A DNA stretch of 64,000 nt, taken from NCBI GenBank assembly GCA_015063845.1, contig SVTJ01000011.1, positions 3,359 to 67,358 on the forward strand, in the 5' to 3' direction. How positions within the stretch are numbered: the first letter of the stretch is position 1; the number at the start of each line of letters is the position of its first letter. Below, piece by piece: positions 19,694 through 28,597 of the stretch. A model generated the notes under the pieces. It made no database searches, was not told where the DNA came from, and was given only the letters and a program-made list of their open reading frames with translations. Position numbers and translations under genes: made by a program. This DNA comes from Oscillospiraceae bacterium. Its GTDB lineage: Bacteria; Bacillota; Clostridia; Oscillospirales; CAG-272.

Positions 19694-20725
19694 TTGGAGA
19701 TCATCAGGGACGATTCCTTTAGAAAACAACTCAAAAAGGGAATAAGCGGTGCTTTTTTGTTCTTCGGTGACGAGGACTATATGAAGGTGCATACTCTGAA
19801 TGCTGTTAGAGAAAGTATTTGCCCCGAGTCGTCGTTTGCCCTCTTTAACGATATGAAGATAGACGTTATAGACTATTCCGCTTCTGCTTTGCTGGACGCT
19901 CTTATGCCGATGCCTATGATGAGCGATAAAAAGCTTATCACGGTGAACGGCTTGAATATCGACGGTATGCGTCCTAAGGAGATAGACGAGCTTTGCGACG
20001 TGCTCGCGGCACTTGAGGAGTACGACTATAACGTGGTGATAATCTCAGTACCCGCGGGACAGTTCGATCCTGGCTCAAATCCCAAGAAACTGTCGTCAAC
20101 GTGCAGAAAGCTGAGCGAGTATCTTACCCCCGTTCGCTTTGATACGGTTACGGGTGCAAAGCTCACAGGCTGGGTTGGTAAGCATTTTGCTTCTCACGGT
20201 GTGAACGCTACTCCTGAGGTGTGCGCTTTTCTTACAGAATATGCGGGAAAATCTATGTATACCTTATCGAATGAGACCGAGAAGCTCAGCTTCTACGTTC
20301 TCGAGAACGGTAGAAATACGGTCACGCGTGACGATATCCTAAAGGTGTCTATTCCCGAGCTTAGCGCGGATGTCTTTGCTCTTGCAAACGCCATACTTGA
20401 CGGAAAGAGCGACTATGCTATGAAGGCGCTTGAGGTCATGCGCTTCAGACGTGTCGATCCGCTGATACTCAACGGAGAGATATCAAAAACTATTTGTGAT
20501 CTTATCATCATAAAGGCACTTTTGAACGAGGGAAAGTCTGCGTTTGAAATATCCTCAATGCTGAAAATGAACGAATTTAGGACAAAGATTTACGCACAGA
20601 GCGCGTCGGGTAAGTCAATGGAACGCCTCAAAGCGGCTCTTGCTCTTTGCGTTGAGACCGATGCACAGCTGAAGCTGTCTCAGCAGGGATATATTCCGCT
20701 TGAAAGACTTGTTTGCGGTCTGTGA
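19694..20725 (+). CDS. holA: DNA polymerase III delta subunit; TTG start
   Basis: SGAFLFFGDEDYMKVHTLNAVRESI; C-term LNEGKSAFEISSMLKMNEFRTKIYAQSASGKS; RBS aggaggg ahead of TTG 19694. Confidence 0.9.
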   Translation: MEIIRDDSFRKQLKKGISGAFLFFGDEDYMKVHTLNAVRESICPESSFALFNDMKIDVIDYSASALLDALMPMPMMSDKKLITVNGLNIDGMRPKEIDELCDVLAALEEYDYNVVIISVPAGQFDPGSNPKKLSSTCRKLSEYLTPVRFDTVTGAKLTGWVGKHFASHGVNATPEVCAFLTEYAGKSMYTLSNETEKLSFYVLENGRNTVTRDDILKVSIPELSADVFALANAILDGKSDYAMKALEVMRFRRVDPLILNGEISKTICDLIIIKALLNEGKSAFEISSMLKMNEFRTKIYAQSASGKSMERLKAALALCVETDAQLKLSQQGYIPLERLVCGL

Positions 20726-20824
20726 GGAAAAGTATGTAATAAACGACATAAAACTCTTGATTTTGTCAAGAGTTTGTGATAGAATAATATGGCGCGAAAA
20801 ATCCGATGGGAAGGAGGGAGCACC

Positions 20825-21301
20825 GTGGCTGAAAAAAAGGGCGGAACAAAAATAATTGCCCAAAATAAAAAGGCTTACCACGAGTATTTCGTGGAAGAAA
20901 AATACGAAGCGGGAATTGCTCTCTTTGGAACTGAGGTCAAGAGCATTCGCGCAGGAGCGGTAAACCTCAAGGACGCATATTGCTCCTTTAAAAACGGCGA
21001 GCTTTACGTGCTGGGTATGCACGTAAGTCCGTATGAAAAGGGAAACATATTCAACCGTGAGCCGCTTCGAGAAAGAAAGCTTCTTATGCACCGCAGAGAG
21101 CTGAATAAGCTCTTTGGAGTGGTGGCACAGAAAGGACTTACGCTCGTGCCGCTGTCTCTTTACTTTTCGGGAAAGAATGTCAAGGTCGAGGTCGGTCTTT
21201 GCCGTGGAAAGAAGCTGTATGATAAGAGAGATACGGCAGCTAAGGCTGAGGCATCGAGAGAGATGGACAGAAGAATGAGAGAGCAGTCTAAATACGACTG
21301 A
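20825..21301 (+). CDS. smpB: SsrA-binding protein; GTG start
   Basis: [49 protein letters not shown] aaggaggg before GTG. Confidence 0.97.
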   Translation: MAEKKGGTKIIAQNKKAYHEYFVEEKYEAGIALFGTEVKSIRAGAVNLKDAYCSFKNGELYVLGMHVSPYEKGNIFNREPLRERKLLMHRRELNKLFGVVAQKGLTLVPLSLYFSGKNVKVEVGLCRGKKLYDKRDTAAKAEASREMDRRMREQSKYD

Positions 21302-21341
21302 TACCTCTTACCTCTTCACTATTACTTCTTACTTCAAATAT

Positions 21342-21710
21342 GGGCCCGTAAAGGTTTCGACGGGGATTTTGAGGTATGATAAGCGGGTAGAGCCGGGCAA
21401 TCTCTATAAAGGCCCAAATTAAAAATAAACGCTAACAATAGAACTGTAGCAATGGCTGCCTAAGGGCAGTGCCGTGGCATAATGCCACCCGTTCCTCCGA
21501 GGAGTATCGCGGCCTCGGACTGAGCGTCAAGTAAGCGGTGAACGTGCATCGGTGTTTCGCCATTGAACCGATCACGCAAAAAATGGCTACCCAACGGAGC
21601 GGCTTGTCCGCTGACTGCTCCCGCGGGGAATTCTAATCAACGGAATGCACCCGGAGAAGGTCATATCAAGAGGTTTTCGGACAGGGGTTCGACTCCCCTC
21701 GGGTCCACCA
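21342..21710 (+). ncRNA. ssrA: tmRNA; proteolysis tag ANNRTVAMAA* encoded at 21431-21463
   Basis: gggcccgtaaaggtttcgacgggg ... ggacaggggttcgactcccctcgggtccacca; 7-bp acceptor stem; GCT AAC AAT AGA ACT GTA GCA ATG GCT GCC TAA. Confidence 0.96.
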
Positions 21711-21764
21711 AAACAAAAAAGCCCGTTGGGGCTTTTTTGTTTTGGCAGACTCTTTGAAAAGGGG

Positions 21765-22045
21765 AGTCGAACGCAGTGCCAAAAACAATTCGGTGAATTG
21801 TTTTTGGCACGGTGACCGAAGATTTTTGCGAAACATAACCTCAGCTCAAAATGAATGTTTCGCAAAAATCAAGAACGACTCCCCTCGTGCCACTTTGTGG
21901 CACGAATAGGGGGTCGCATTTTGCGAGCAAAGGCGACCTGAGCTCGCTCAAGGTCGCTGCGAGCAAAAATATTCGCCAAAGGCGAAACTCCTTTCACAAG
22001 GTAAGTCGAACGCAGTGCCAAAAACAATCCGGTGAATTATTTTTT
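21765..22045. repeat. Post-tmRNA palindromic element with T-arm-like fragments and a 40-bp direct repeat
   Basis: agtcgaacgcagtgccaaaaacaa(t/c)(t)cggtgaattgtttttgg at 21765 and 22004; inverted gatttttgcgaaac/gtttcgcaaaaatc. Confidence 0.8.
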
Positions 22046-22057
22046 GCGTTATATAGT

Positions 22058-22202
22058 TTAATAACCGATCTTTTTAAGAAATTCTTGTATTTCCTCTTTA
22101 TCCTCGACCCTCGCATTTATTCCTTTATGAGTGTCAATACGGAAAAGTATTGAATGCAGCAACTGTCTCGTTCTGTATATTATTTGATAATGGTATTTGC
22201 AT
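22058..22202 (-). pseudogene. Possible frameshifted remnant of a small antitoxin-like gene
   Basis: Minus strand MQIPLSNNIQNETVAAFNTFPY* and, in another frame, RIDTHKGINARVEDKEEIQEFLKKIGY*. Confidence 0.25.
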
Positions 22203-22228
22203 TATATCATATTTTATGAATAGCAGCC

Positions 22229-22257
22229 TTGACATTTTTCCGCATTTGTGTTATCAT
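22229..22257 (+). promoter_or_regulatory. Sigma-A promoter for the FAD oxidoreductase
   Basis: TTGACA-N17-TATCAT. Confidence 0.75.
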
Positions 22258-22318
22258 AATATAGGAGAAAAAAGCGGTCGATAAGATCGTCAAACACTTC
22301 CCATTGGAGGTAGAATTT

Positions 22319-23686
22319 ATGAAATATGACGTTATAATAATCGGAGCAGGTCCGGGCGGTATATTTTCTGCTTACGAGCTGACGCAGAAAAGACCTGACT
22401 TGAATATAGCTGTTTTTGAGGCAGGACACGCACTCTCTAAGCGCAAATGCCCTATTGACGGTGAAAAGGTCAAGTCCTGTATCGGTTGTAGCAGCTGCTC
22501 AATTATGAGTGGCTTTGGCGGTGCGGGAGCGTTTTCGGACGGTAAGTACAATATAACAAACGATTTTGGCGGCACGCTTTACGAATACATAGGCAAAAAG
22601 AAGGCTCTTGAGCTTATGCAGTACGTTGACGATATAAATATGCGTTATGGCGGAAAGGGAACTAAGCTTTATTCCACAACGGGAACGTACCTCAAGAAGG
22701 AGTGTATTCAGCACGACCTGCATCTGCTTGACGCGTCCGTCCGTCATCTCGGAACGGATATAAACTATATTGTTCTTGAAAATATTTACGCATATCTTAA
22801 GGATAGAGTAAGCTTTTTCTTTGATACTCCCGTGGAGAGCGTTTCTGTCATCGACGGCGGCTATGAGATAAGCTGTAGGAGCGGTAAGTTTACCTGCGAT
22901 AAGTGCATCATATCCGTTGGAAGAAGCGGAAGTAAGTGGATGGAAAAGATATGCTCTGAGCTCAATATTCCCACAAAGTCTAACCGTGTGGATATAGGCG
23001 TGCGCGTTGAGCTTCCCGCAGAGGTGTTCTCACATCTTACGGACGAGCTTTACGAGAGTAAGATAGTATACCGTACAAAGGAATACGGCGATAGAGTTCG
23101 TACGTTCTGTATGAACCCCAAGGGCGCTGTCGTTAACGAGAATACAAACGGGATCATCACAGTTAACGGACACAGCTATGAGGATCCCTCAAAGCAGACC
23201 GAGAACACAAACTTCGCGCTTCTCGTCGCGAAGCATTTCTCCGAGCCCTTTAAGGACTCCAACGGCTACGGTGAATCCATAGCAAGGCTTAGCAATATGC
23301 TTGGCGGTGGAGTAATCGTGCAGAGATTCGGTGACCTTATCCGAGGTCGTCGCTCTACCGAGAGCCGCATACAAGAAGCGTTTATCAATCCCACCCTTAA
23401 GGCGACTGCGGGTGACCTCAGCCTTGTGCTTCCCAAGAGAATTCTTGACGGCATTATTGAGATGATATACGCGCTTGATAAGGTCGCACCAGGCACGGCA
23501 AACGACGATACGCTGCTTTACGGCGTTGAGGTCAAGTTCTACAATATGGAGGTCGAGGTCAATGAAAACCTTGAAAGTTGCCTTGAAGGACTTTACGTCA
23601 TCGGTGACGGAAGCGGAATCACACATTCGCTCTCGCACGCATCTGCCAGCGGTGTCCACGTTGCCAGAAAGATATCGGAGAGATAA
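22319..23686 (+). CDS. NAD(P)/FAD-dependent oxidoreductase
   Basis: MKYDVIIIGAGPGGIFSAYELTQK (GxGxxG); CIGCSSC; C-term GLYVIGDGSGITHSLSHASASGVHVARKI. Confidence 0.92.
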   Translation: MKYDVIIIGAGPGGIFSAYELTQKRPDLNIAVFEAGHALSKRKCPIDGEKVKSCIGCSSCSIMSGFGGAGAFSDGKYNITNDFGGTLYEYIGKKKALELMQYVDDINMRYGGKGTKLYSTTGTYLKKECIQHDLHLLDASVRHLGTDINYIVLENIYAYLKDRVSFFFDTPVESVSVIDGGYEISCRSGKFTCDKCIISVGRSGSKWMEKICSELNIPTKSNRVDIGVRVELPAEVFSHLTDELYESKIVYRTKEYGDRVRTFCMNPKGAVVNENTNGIITVNGHSYEDPSKQTENTNFALLVAKHFSEPFKDSNGYGESIARLSNMLGGGVIVQRFGDLIRGRRSTESRIQEAFINPTLKATAGDLSLVLPKRILDGIIEMIYALDKVAPGTANDDTLLYGVEVKFYNMEVEVNENLESCLEGLYVIGDGSGITHSLSHASASGVHVARKISER

Positions 23687-23693
23687 TAACAAA

Positions 23694-23722
23694 ACAAAAA
23701 AGACACGCCGCGGCGTGTCTTT
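23694..23722 (+). terminator. Intrinsic terminator
   Basis: aaaagacacgccgcggcgtgtctttt. Confidence 0.85.
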
Positions 23723-23730
23723 TCTTTGTT

Positions 23731-24753
23731 TTATTCCCAAAGCTTTGCTTCAAAGCTTTGGCGTATTCTGCTGATGCTTTCGACTTTCTTTCCGTACTTT
23801 TCAGCGATATCTTTATCTTTGGGTATCTGTTGTTCTTCTATATATGTATTCATTATTTCTTTATTTATAACAGAATACTCCTCGTAGTAAATATCGCTCT
23901 CTGCAAGGATTTTGCATATCGTACAAGTAAAGAGATCGGAAATTATCGGTTTGGTCCTTGCTTGCAAAGCGTCGTATATAGCCTGCGCTTTTGCAAGAAG
24001 CGGAGAGCCGTTCGAATATGAGTCCGAATTGATAGATACGGTTTGTATAGCGTCGATCTCGTTATCATCATTGCTGTCGTCGTATTCGAACTCTCCGTCA
24101 TCATTGAGCTTGGGCATTCCCCAAGTTCTGTTCTCTTTGTAGACGTTATGACGGTATTTTTGAGCTTGATCGCTGTCAAGTATATAATCGTCTCGGTCAT
24201 TATCGTCGTTGTCATGATTGCTCGAGGAGATAACGTAAGATGCTTTGAAATCCAAGTACGCTTGTTTGAATTTCAAGACATCTTTGTCAGTACCCGAGCC
24301 AAATTCCTCACTTATCGTTAGGAAATCACCGTCGGTTAGCTCTTGCTTTTTGTTAGCGTCACAATATTCGTTTATGATCCGCCATCTTTTAAAGAGGCTT
24401 GAAGAGAAACCTGTCATACCGTTATGTATTGCGTCTCCTTTTTCAATGGCTCTCGCTTTTTTAATAACAAAACTGATGATGCGGTTAAAATAGTGAAAGA
24501 AATTGCCTTTTTCAGGTGCATAGGTGCTAAGGCAATATTTTACGGTCAGGATTATTTCTTCACCGTAAGGCTCATACATCCTCTCGTTTATCGATAAAAG
24601 ATAGCAGTAGGCATTCGATATTATTTCTGATTCTTTTACGATGCAAAGAGGGTCGTCCTCACCGAATTCTTTTACACGGTCACAATAGCTGTCAAGATCT
24701 TTTCGAACTTTTTCTTCGTATTGTGCCGTGCATACGTCCAAATATACTCCCAT
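23731..24753 (-). CDS. Putative divergent sigma-70-like protein
   Basis: 340 aa; region-2-like LTVKYCLSTYAPEKGNFFHYFNRIISFVIKKARA and C-terminal HTH-like IPKDKDIAEKYGKKVESISRIRQSFEAKLW. Confidence 0.4.
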   Translation of the reverse strand: MGVYLDVCTAQYEEKVRKDLDSYCDRVKEFGEDDPLCIVKESEIISNAYCYLLSINERMYEPYGEEIILTVKYCLSTYAPEKGNFFHYFNRIISFVIKKARAIEKGDAIHNGMTGFSSSLFKRWRIINEYCDANKKQELTDGDFLTISEEFGSGTDKDVLKFKQAYLDFKASYVISSSNHDNDDNDRDDYILDSDQAQKYRHNVYKENRTWGMPKLNDDGEFEYDDSNDDNEIDAIQTVSINSDSYSNGSPLLAKAQAIYDALQARTKPIISDLFTCTICKILAESDIYYEEYSVINKEIMNTYIEEQQIPKDKDIAEKYGKKVESISRIRQSFEAKLWE

Positions 24754-24764
24754 TTTTGCCTCCT

Positions 24765-25385
24765 TTATAAAGAAAGCAAGGAGTTAAGCATTTGTTTCGC
24801 TTTTTCGGGATCGTTCGAGTGAATGCCGTTTGCAACGTTCATTATATACAAAAGGGGCACCATATCGCAAAGTCTGGTATTAACGGCTTTTCCGTTTTCA
24901 TCAAAATTCGCTTGACCGTATATAACGTGCTCTACGTTACAGTCAAGGTGCTTCTCGGCGAACGAAAGAGCCGCAAAAACGGTGATGGGGAGATCCTTTG
25001 GACCGTAGGTTATATCAGCAACAACGGTGGAATTCGCAGGGATTTCAGCAACTAATTTGCCCATAAGCTCCTGATAAACTGACTTTTTCTCCAAAAAGTC
25101 GGTTTCTATCTCTTTATATTCAACGACGACATTCATGTTCTTGCATGCGTCTGCAAGCTCCGCCTTGAATACTTCGACTTTTTCTTTGCAGTGACTGTAT
25201 TCATCGTTCTTTGTGAGAAGAATTACCTTGAGCTCATCACCGTTTTTTAAGGTGCTTTTGAGATAAGCGTTGATAGGGTAGACCACCTCGGTCTCGGGCG
25301 TGTGTAACGAGCGTATCTCGGACACGTATTTACACTTGGGAGTGTCTTTTTTCATTGGAATATTGCAAATGATTGTTCTTTTCAT
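24765..25385 (-). CDS. CARF-like (TM1812/Csx1-type Rossmann) stand-alone protein
   Basis: VVADITYGPKDLPITVFAALSFAEKHLDCNVEHVIYGQANF...LCDMVPLLYIMNVANGI resembles CARF D-x-T-x-G core. Confidence 0.5.
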   Translation of the reverse strand: MKRTIICNIPMKKDTPKCKYVSEIRSLHTPETEVVYPINAYLKSTLKNGDELKVILLTKNDEYSHCKEKVEVFKAELADACKNMNVVVEYKEIETDFLEKKSVYQELMGKLVAEIPANSTVVADITYGPKDLPITVFAALSFAEKHLDCNVEHVIYGQANFDENGKAVNTRLCDMVPLLYIMNVANGIHSNDPEKAKQMLNSLLSL

Positions 25386-25438
25386 AATTTGATCTCCTTA
25401 ACAATAGTTCAATTATATTCTACCTCAAAACATGTAAA

Positions 25439-26002
25439 TTACAAGTCGTAATTGTCAGTAGTTTCGATTTTTGTCTGCTCATCTTCTTTATCTTTCCCGA
25501 ATATGAGTTTTCTTACCGAGATAATCTCGCCGTTCATATAAATCGAAAAATCACCCACGGGATTGTCAAACTCGGGATATACCTCATATGCCATATTAAA
25601 ATCTCTTGGAACATGCTTGCCCAAAATATAGGCATAGGCAAGCAGCTCTTTTCCTTTATCAGACGTCTTTAAATATGCCGTTGCCTTATTAATATCCTTT
25701 TTGGTACCATAACCTGTCAAATAGCAATATCCAAGATACAGCGGTTCGCTTGACTTTTGAATATTTGCAAATACGATCTTCTTTTTATTTAGAGAGATAC
25801 GCGGTGCGTTTGCCTCGCACAACATGTTTGACTCAATTACTTTTAAGGCAAGTTTCGCATCGGTAATCGTGTAATTGTAATCGTGTGTTGCAACATTTCT
25901 AAAAACGATATCTTTATCAAGATTGCCACTGCTAAGCATTTTACTTCTATCCGAATCGGATACGTCTTCGAACTTTATCAATTGGTTAAGATCATATTTC
26001 AT
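25439..26002 (-). CDS. Small Sel1-like repeat protein
   Basis: PLYLGYCYLTGYGTKKDINKATAYLKTSDKGKELLAYAYILG. Confidence 0.5.
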   Translation of the reverse strand: MKYDLNQLIKFEDVSDSDRSKMLSSGNLDKDIVFRNVATHDYNYTITDAKLALKVIESNMLCEANAPRISLNKKKIVFANIQKSSEPLYLGYCYLTGYGTKKDINKATAYLKTSDKGKELLAYAYILGKHVPRDFNMAYEVYPEFDNPVGDFSIYMNGEIISVRKLIFGKDKEDEQTKIETTDNYDL

Positions 26003-26036
26003 TTTCAATCTCCGTTATTGTATGTTATTTTCTTAA

Positions 26037-26065
26037 ATTGTATCATTAATTTTTATATTTGTCAA
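26037..26065 (-). promoter_or_regulatory. Consensus sigma-A promoter for 26002->23731 operon
   Basis: Minus strand TTGACA-N17-TACAAT. Confidence 0.75.
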
Positions 26066-26086
26066 TCATATAACACCCATTCAACA

Positions 26087-26926
26087 TCAAATTTTCACCC
26101 ACCTCTGTCCATCGTGTTTTATATATCCCTTTTCAGCGAGGGTGTCGATTATTTTTGCGGCGAGGGCGTAGCCAACGTTAAATTTGTGCTGTATCATGGA
26201 AGTGAATAGATATCCATTTTCATCTAGAAGCTTCAGTACATCTTCTTCGGAAAGTGTTGTATTTTTCTTTTGTGACTGAATAATTTTCATAGTTTTCTCC
26301 ATTTTCTTTCCCAGCCAAGTCTTGAAGAGTTCAAAGCTTGTTGGGGTGTGATTTGTTTTTAGGTGAATGTCGATATAAGCATGATCAAAAAGCCAAGCAG
26401 CGAGTTTATAAAAGATGTTTGTTGCTTTCTTGGGTGTATAGCTACCGCAACGGCGGCAGATTCGAGGCTTATGGATTTTTGATAGTCTTGCAACGCTTCC
26501 GCGGTGATGAGTTATATAAGCCGAGGAGCGTTTTGAAAGATATGTTTTCTTGAAATCCAAAGTCCGCGCGTGGTCATAGGTCGAGCGATAAACTCTCGGA
26601 TCATCTTTCAGGCAAGGACACTCGCCAGAAAGATGCAATATTGAGGTATCCTTTCCAAAATAGACGTATGCGTTATCGTGTGGCTGTGTGATCGGTTTGA
26701 TCTTGTAATAAAGTTTTTTGCGTTTTTTGTACTGTGCAGGTACGGAAGCAAGAAGTGTTTTCGATATTTCATATTTCGCGTCAAGACGGTAGAATTCTTC
26801 TGCCGCTTTTTTTGCTTCGTAATCGTTTCCGACGAGGTCGCTCACGCGGGAGTGGAGGAGAAACGGATCGGTGTGAGTATGCTTATCTGTTTTTAATGAA
26901 TGCTGCATTGCTTCTTTAAAATCCAT
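26087..26926 (-). CDS. Cys-motif protein with C-terminal FtsK-gamma-like winged helix
   Basis: VYFGKDTSILHLSGECPCL...PRICRRCGSYTP; C-term SMIQHKFNVGYALAAKIIDTLAEKGYIKHDG. Confidence 0.6.
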   Translation of the reverse strand: MDFKEAMQHSLKTDKHTHTDPFLLHSRVSDLVGNDYEAKKAAEEFYRLDAKYEISKTLLASVPAQYKKRKKLYYKIKPITQPHDNAYVYFGKDTSILHLSGECPCLKDDPRVYRSTYDHARTLDFKKTYLSKRSSAYITHHRGSVARLSKIHKPRICRRCGSYTPKKATNIFYKLAAWLFDHAYIDIHLKTNHTPTSFELFKTWLGKKMEKTMKIIQSQKKNTTLSEEDVLKLLDENGYLFTSMIQHKFNVGYALAAKIIDTLAEKGYIKHDGQRWVKI

Positions 26927-26940
26927 ATTCTCCTCCTTTT

Positions 26941-27762
26941 CTATAATTGCTTATACACTCTTTTGGGATTTCTGTATGACAGGATCGGCGTGAAGTCGCC
27001 GCACTTGGCACAGACGGGCGGCATATGATTTTGAGAAAGTGCGTAATTGTTTGTCGTATGTATTTGAAGATTGTTCACTCTCACGTAGTCCTTGTATCTC
27101 GCACGCTGGTAGGTTGCTTTATATATCGTTTGATTGAGTGATGGGCGAAGGCACGGACATTCGCTTGACACGTGAATAATGGGTGAGCCTTCGGCAAGAT
27201 AGACGTTAGCATTATCGGGAAGTGAGCGATAGACTGCGCCCGGTGGCAGTGGAGGGAGTGTGGGCTTAGGCGCGGGAGGCGGTGTGGGAATATAGCGAGG
27301 ATGCTTTACTCCCACGAATACCGCCTTCTTTTGCGGTCGCTGGGCTCTCATCTTTCTTCGCTTAGGTTTTGGCTTTGGCAGATCAAGTCCTTCAAGCTCG
27401 GGCTCGAACAAGTCCGCTTCGAGGGAGGTTAAAATTTGCTCGGTATCTTTCCGTTCCTTGTGCTTTTGACGGTAGTAGAACTCAAAGAGGGTATGTATCC
27501 ACTTTAGACATAGCTTTTCGGGAGCATCGGGTTGCTTCTTACATTTTTCAAGAAGTGTTCCTATCATTCTCGGCTCGGGATCTCGCTTCAATTCCGACAC
27601 AAGATGAAGCGTTTTATTGAAGTGCAGAAAGCAATCCTTTTGGGATTGCAAAAGCGGGTTGCAGCCTACCATATCGCACAGCGCGTTTTCAAAAAGTATC
27701 GGATCGTTCGCTTGTTCTCCGCAAATCTTCAACGCTTCCGTGAGCGCCTCTCTGAAATCCAT
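26941..27762 (-). CDS. Paralogous Cys-motif protein with Pro-rich linker
   Basis: MDFREAL N-term; VYLAEGSPIIHVSSECPCL...YKATYQRAR...PPVCAKCGDFTP shared with 26087 gene. Confidence 0.6.
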   Translation of the reverse strand: MDFREALTEALKICGEQANDPILFENALCDMVGCNPLLQSQKDCFLHFNKTLHLVSELKRDPEPRMIGTLLEKCKKQPDAPEKLCLKWIHTLFEFYYRQKHKERKDTEQILTSLEADLFEPELEGLDLPKPKPKRRKMRAQRPQKKAVFVGVKHPRYIPTPPPAPKPTLPPLPPGAVYRSLPDNANVYLAEGSPIIHVSSECPCLRPSLNQTIYKATYQRARYKDYVRVNNLQIHTTNNYALSQNHMPPVCAKCGDFTPILSYRNPKRVYKQL

Positions 27763-27774
27763 TTTATCGCCTCG

Positions 27775-28596
27775 CTATCTGTAAAATCTTGATCTTGTAC
27801 TACCTTTCAATATCATCGCCAATGACACATCGTCGCCGATGCCGCTACGCAAACCGAGGTCACATACAAAATTTTTGACCTCATTTGTTTTTCCGTCAAG
27901 CACGCGTCGGACGACGGGGCGTACAAAGGAACGCTTGAAATTCTCTGTGCTCTGGTACGGACCGAGTATGCCATCGGTGCATATGAGAACGCCGTCGAGC
28001 GTTCGCATATCGAAGATACGTGCGTTCATATGCTCAAAGGCTTTCTCACCGCAGAGCGAATAGGTCACGTTCGCCACGGGTTCGTCCTCGTCCTCGGGGA
28101 AGGCGGGGTAGAGCTCTCCGTTTTTGACGAGAAAGCAACCGCCGTCGCCAAGTCCAACGCAAATAAGACGATTGCCGAAAAGCATCGCACCGCTCAGCGT
28201 CGTTCCGTACGCCTTGGCGGGATTTTGCTTGATGGACTTGATCTGTGTATAGGTTAGGTGAGCCACCTCGCTTTTGCGGATAGGGTGCTCGGCTAGATCC
28301 TCGCGCACAAGCCGATTCCACTCGCAGAGGATGTTGAGCTTGAGATTATGCTCTATATCCTCTGCGGTGTATTTGCGAAATGAAAGCGACTCGGTAGCAA
28401 GCATAGCGCGGAGAATGGCGAGAGAGGCGAACTTGCTCCCCTTATGAGAGCGGATATATACCTCGCCACCGTGTCCGTCGCAGGCGGTGACGATGTTGCG
28501 CTCTCCGTCGGAGTAGGATGCGCTGAAGTCCTGACACGGCTTGCCCGACTTTATATGCGAGTAGCCTATGGATGTAACGTTAAATTGTTCTATCAT
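27775..28596 (-). CDS. PP2C-family Ser/Thr phosphatase
   Basis: IGYSHIKSGKPCQDFSASYSDGERNIVTACDGHGGEVYIRSHKGSKFAS; LICVGLGDGGCFLVKNGEL; GVLICTDGILG. Confidence 0.9.
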   Translation of the reverse strand: MIEQFNVTSIGYSHIKSGKPCQDFSASYSDGERNIVTACDGHGGEVYIRSHKGSKFASLAILRAMLATESLSFRKYTAEDIEHNLKLNILCEWNRLVREDLAEHPIRKSEVAHLTYTQIKSIKQNPAKAYGTTLSGAMLFGNRLICVGLGDGGCFLVKNGELYPAFPEDEDEPVANVTYSLCGEKAFEHMNARIFDMRTLDGVLICTDGILGPYQSTENFKRSFVRPVVRRVLDGKTNEVKNFVCDLGLRSGIGDDVSLAMILKGSTRSRFYR

Positions 28597-28597
28597 A

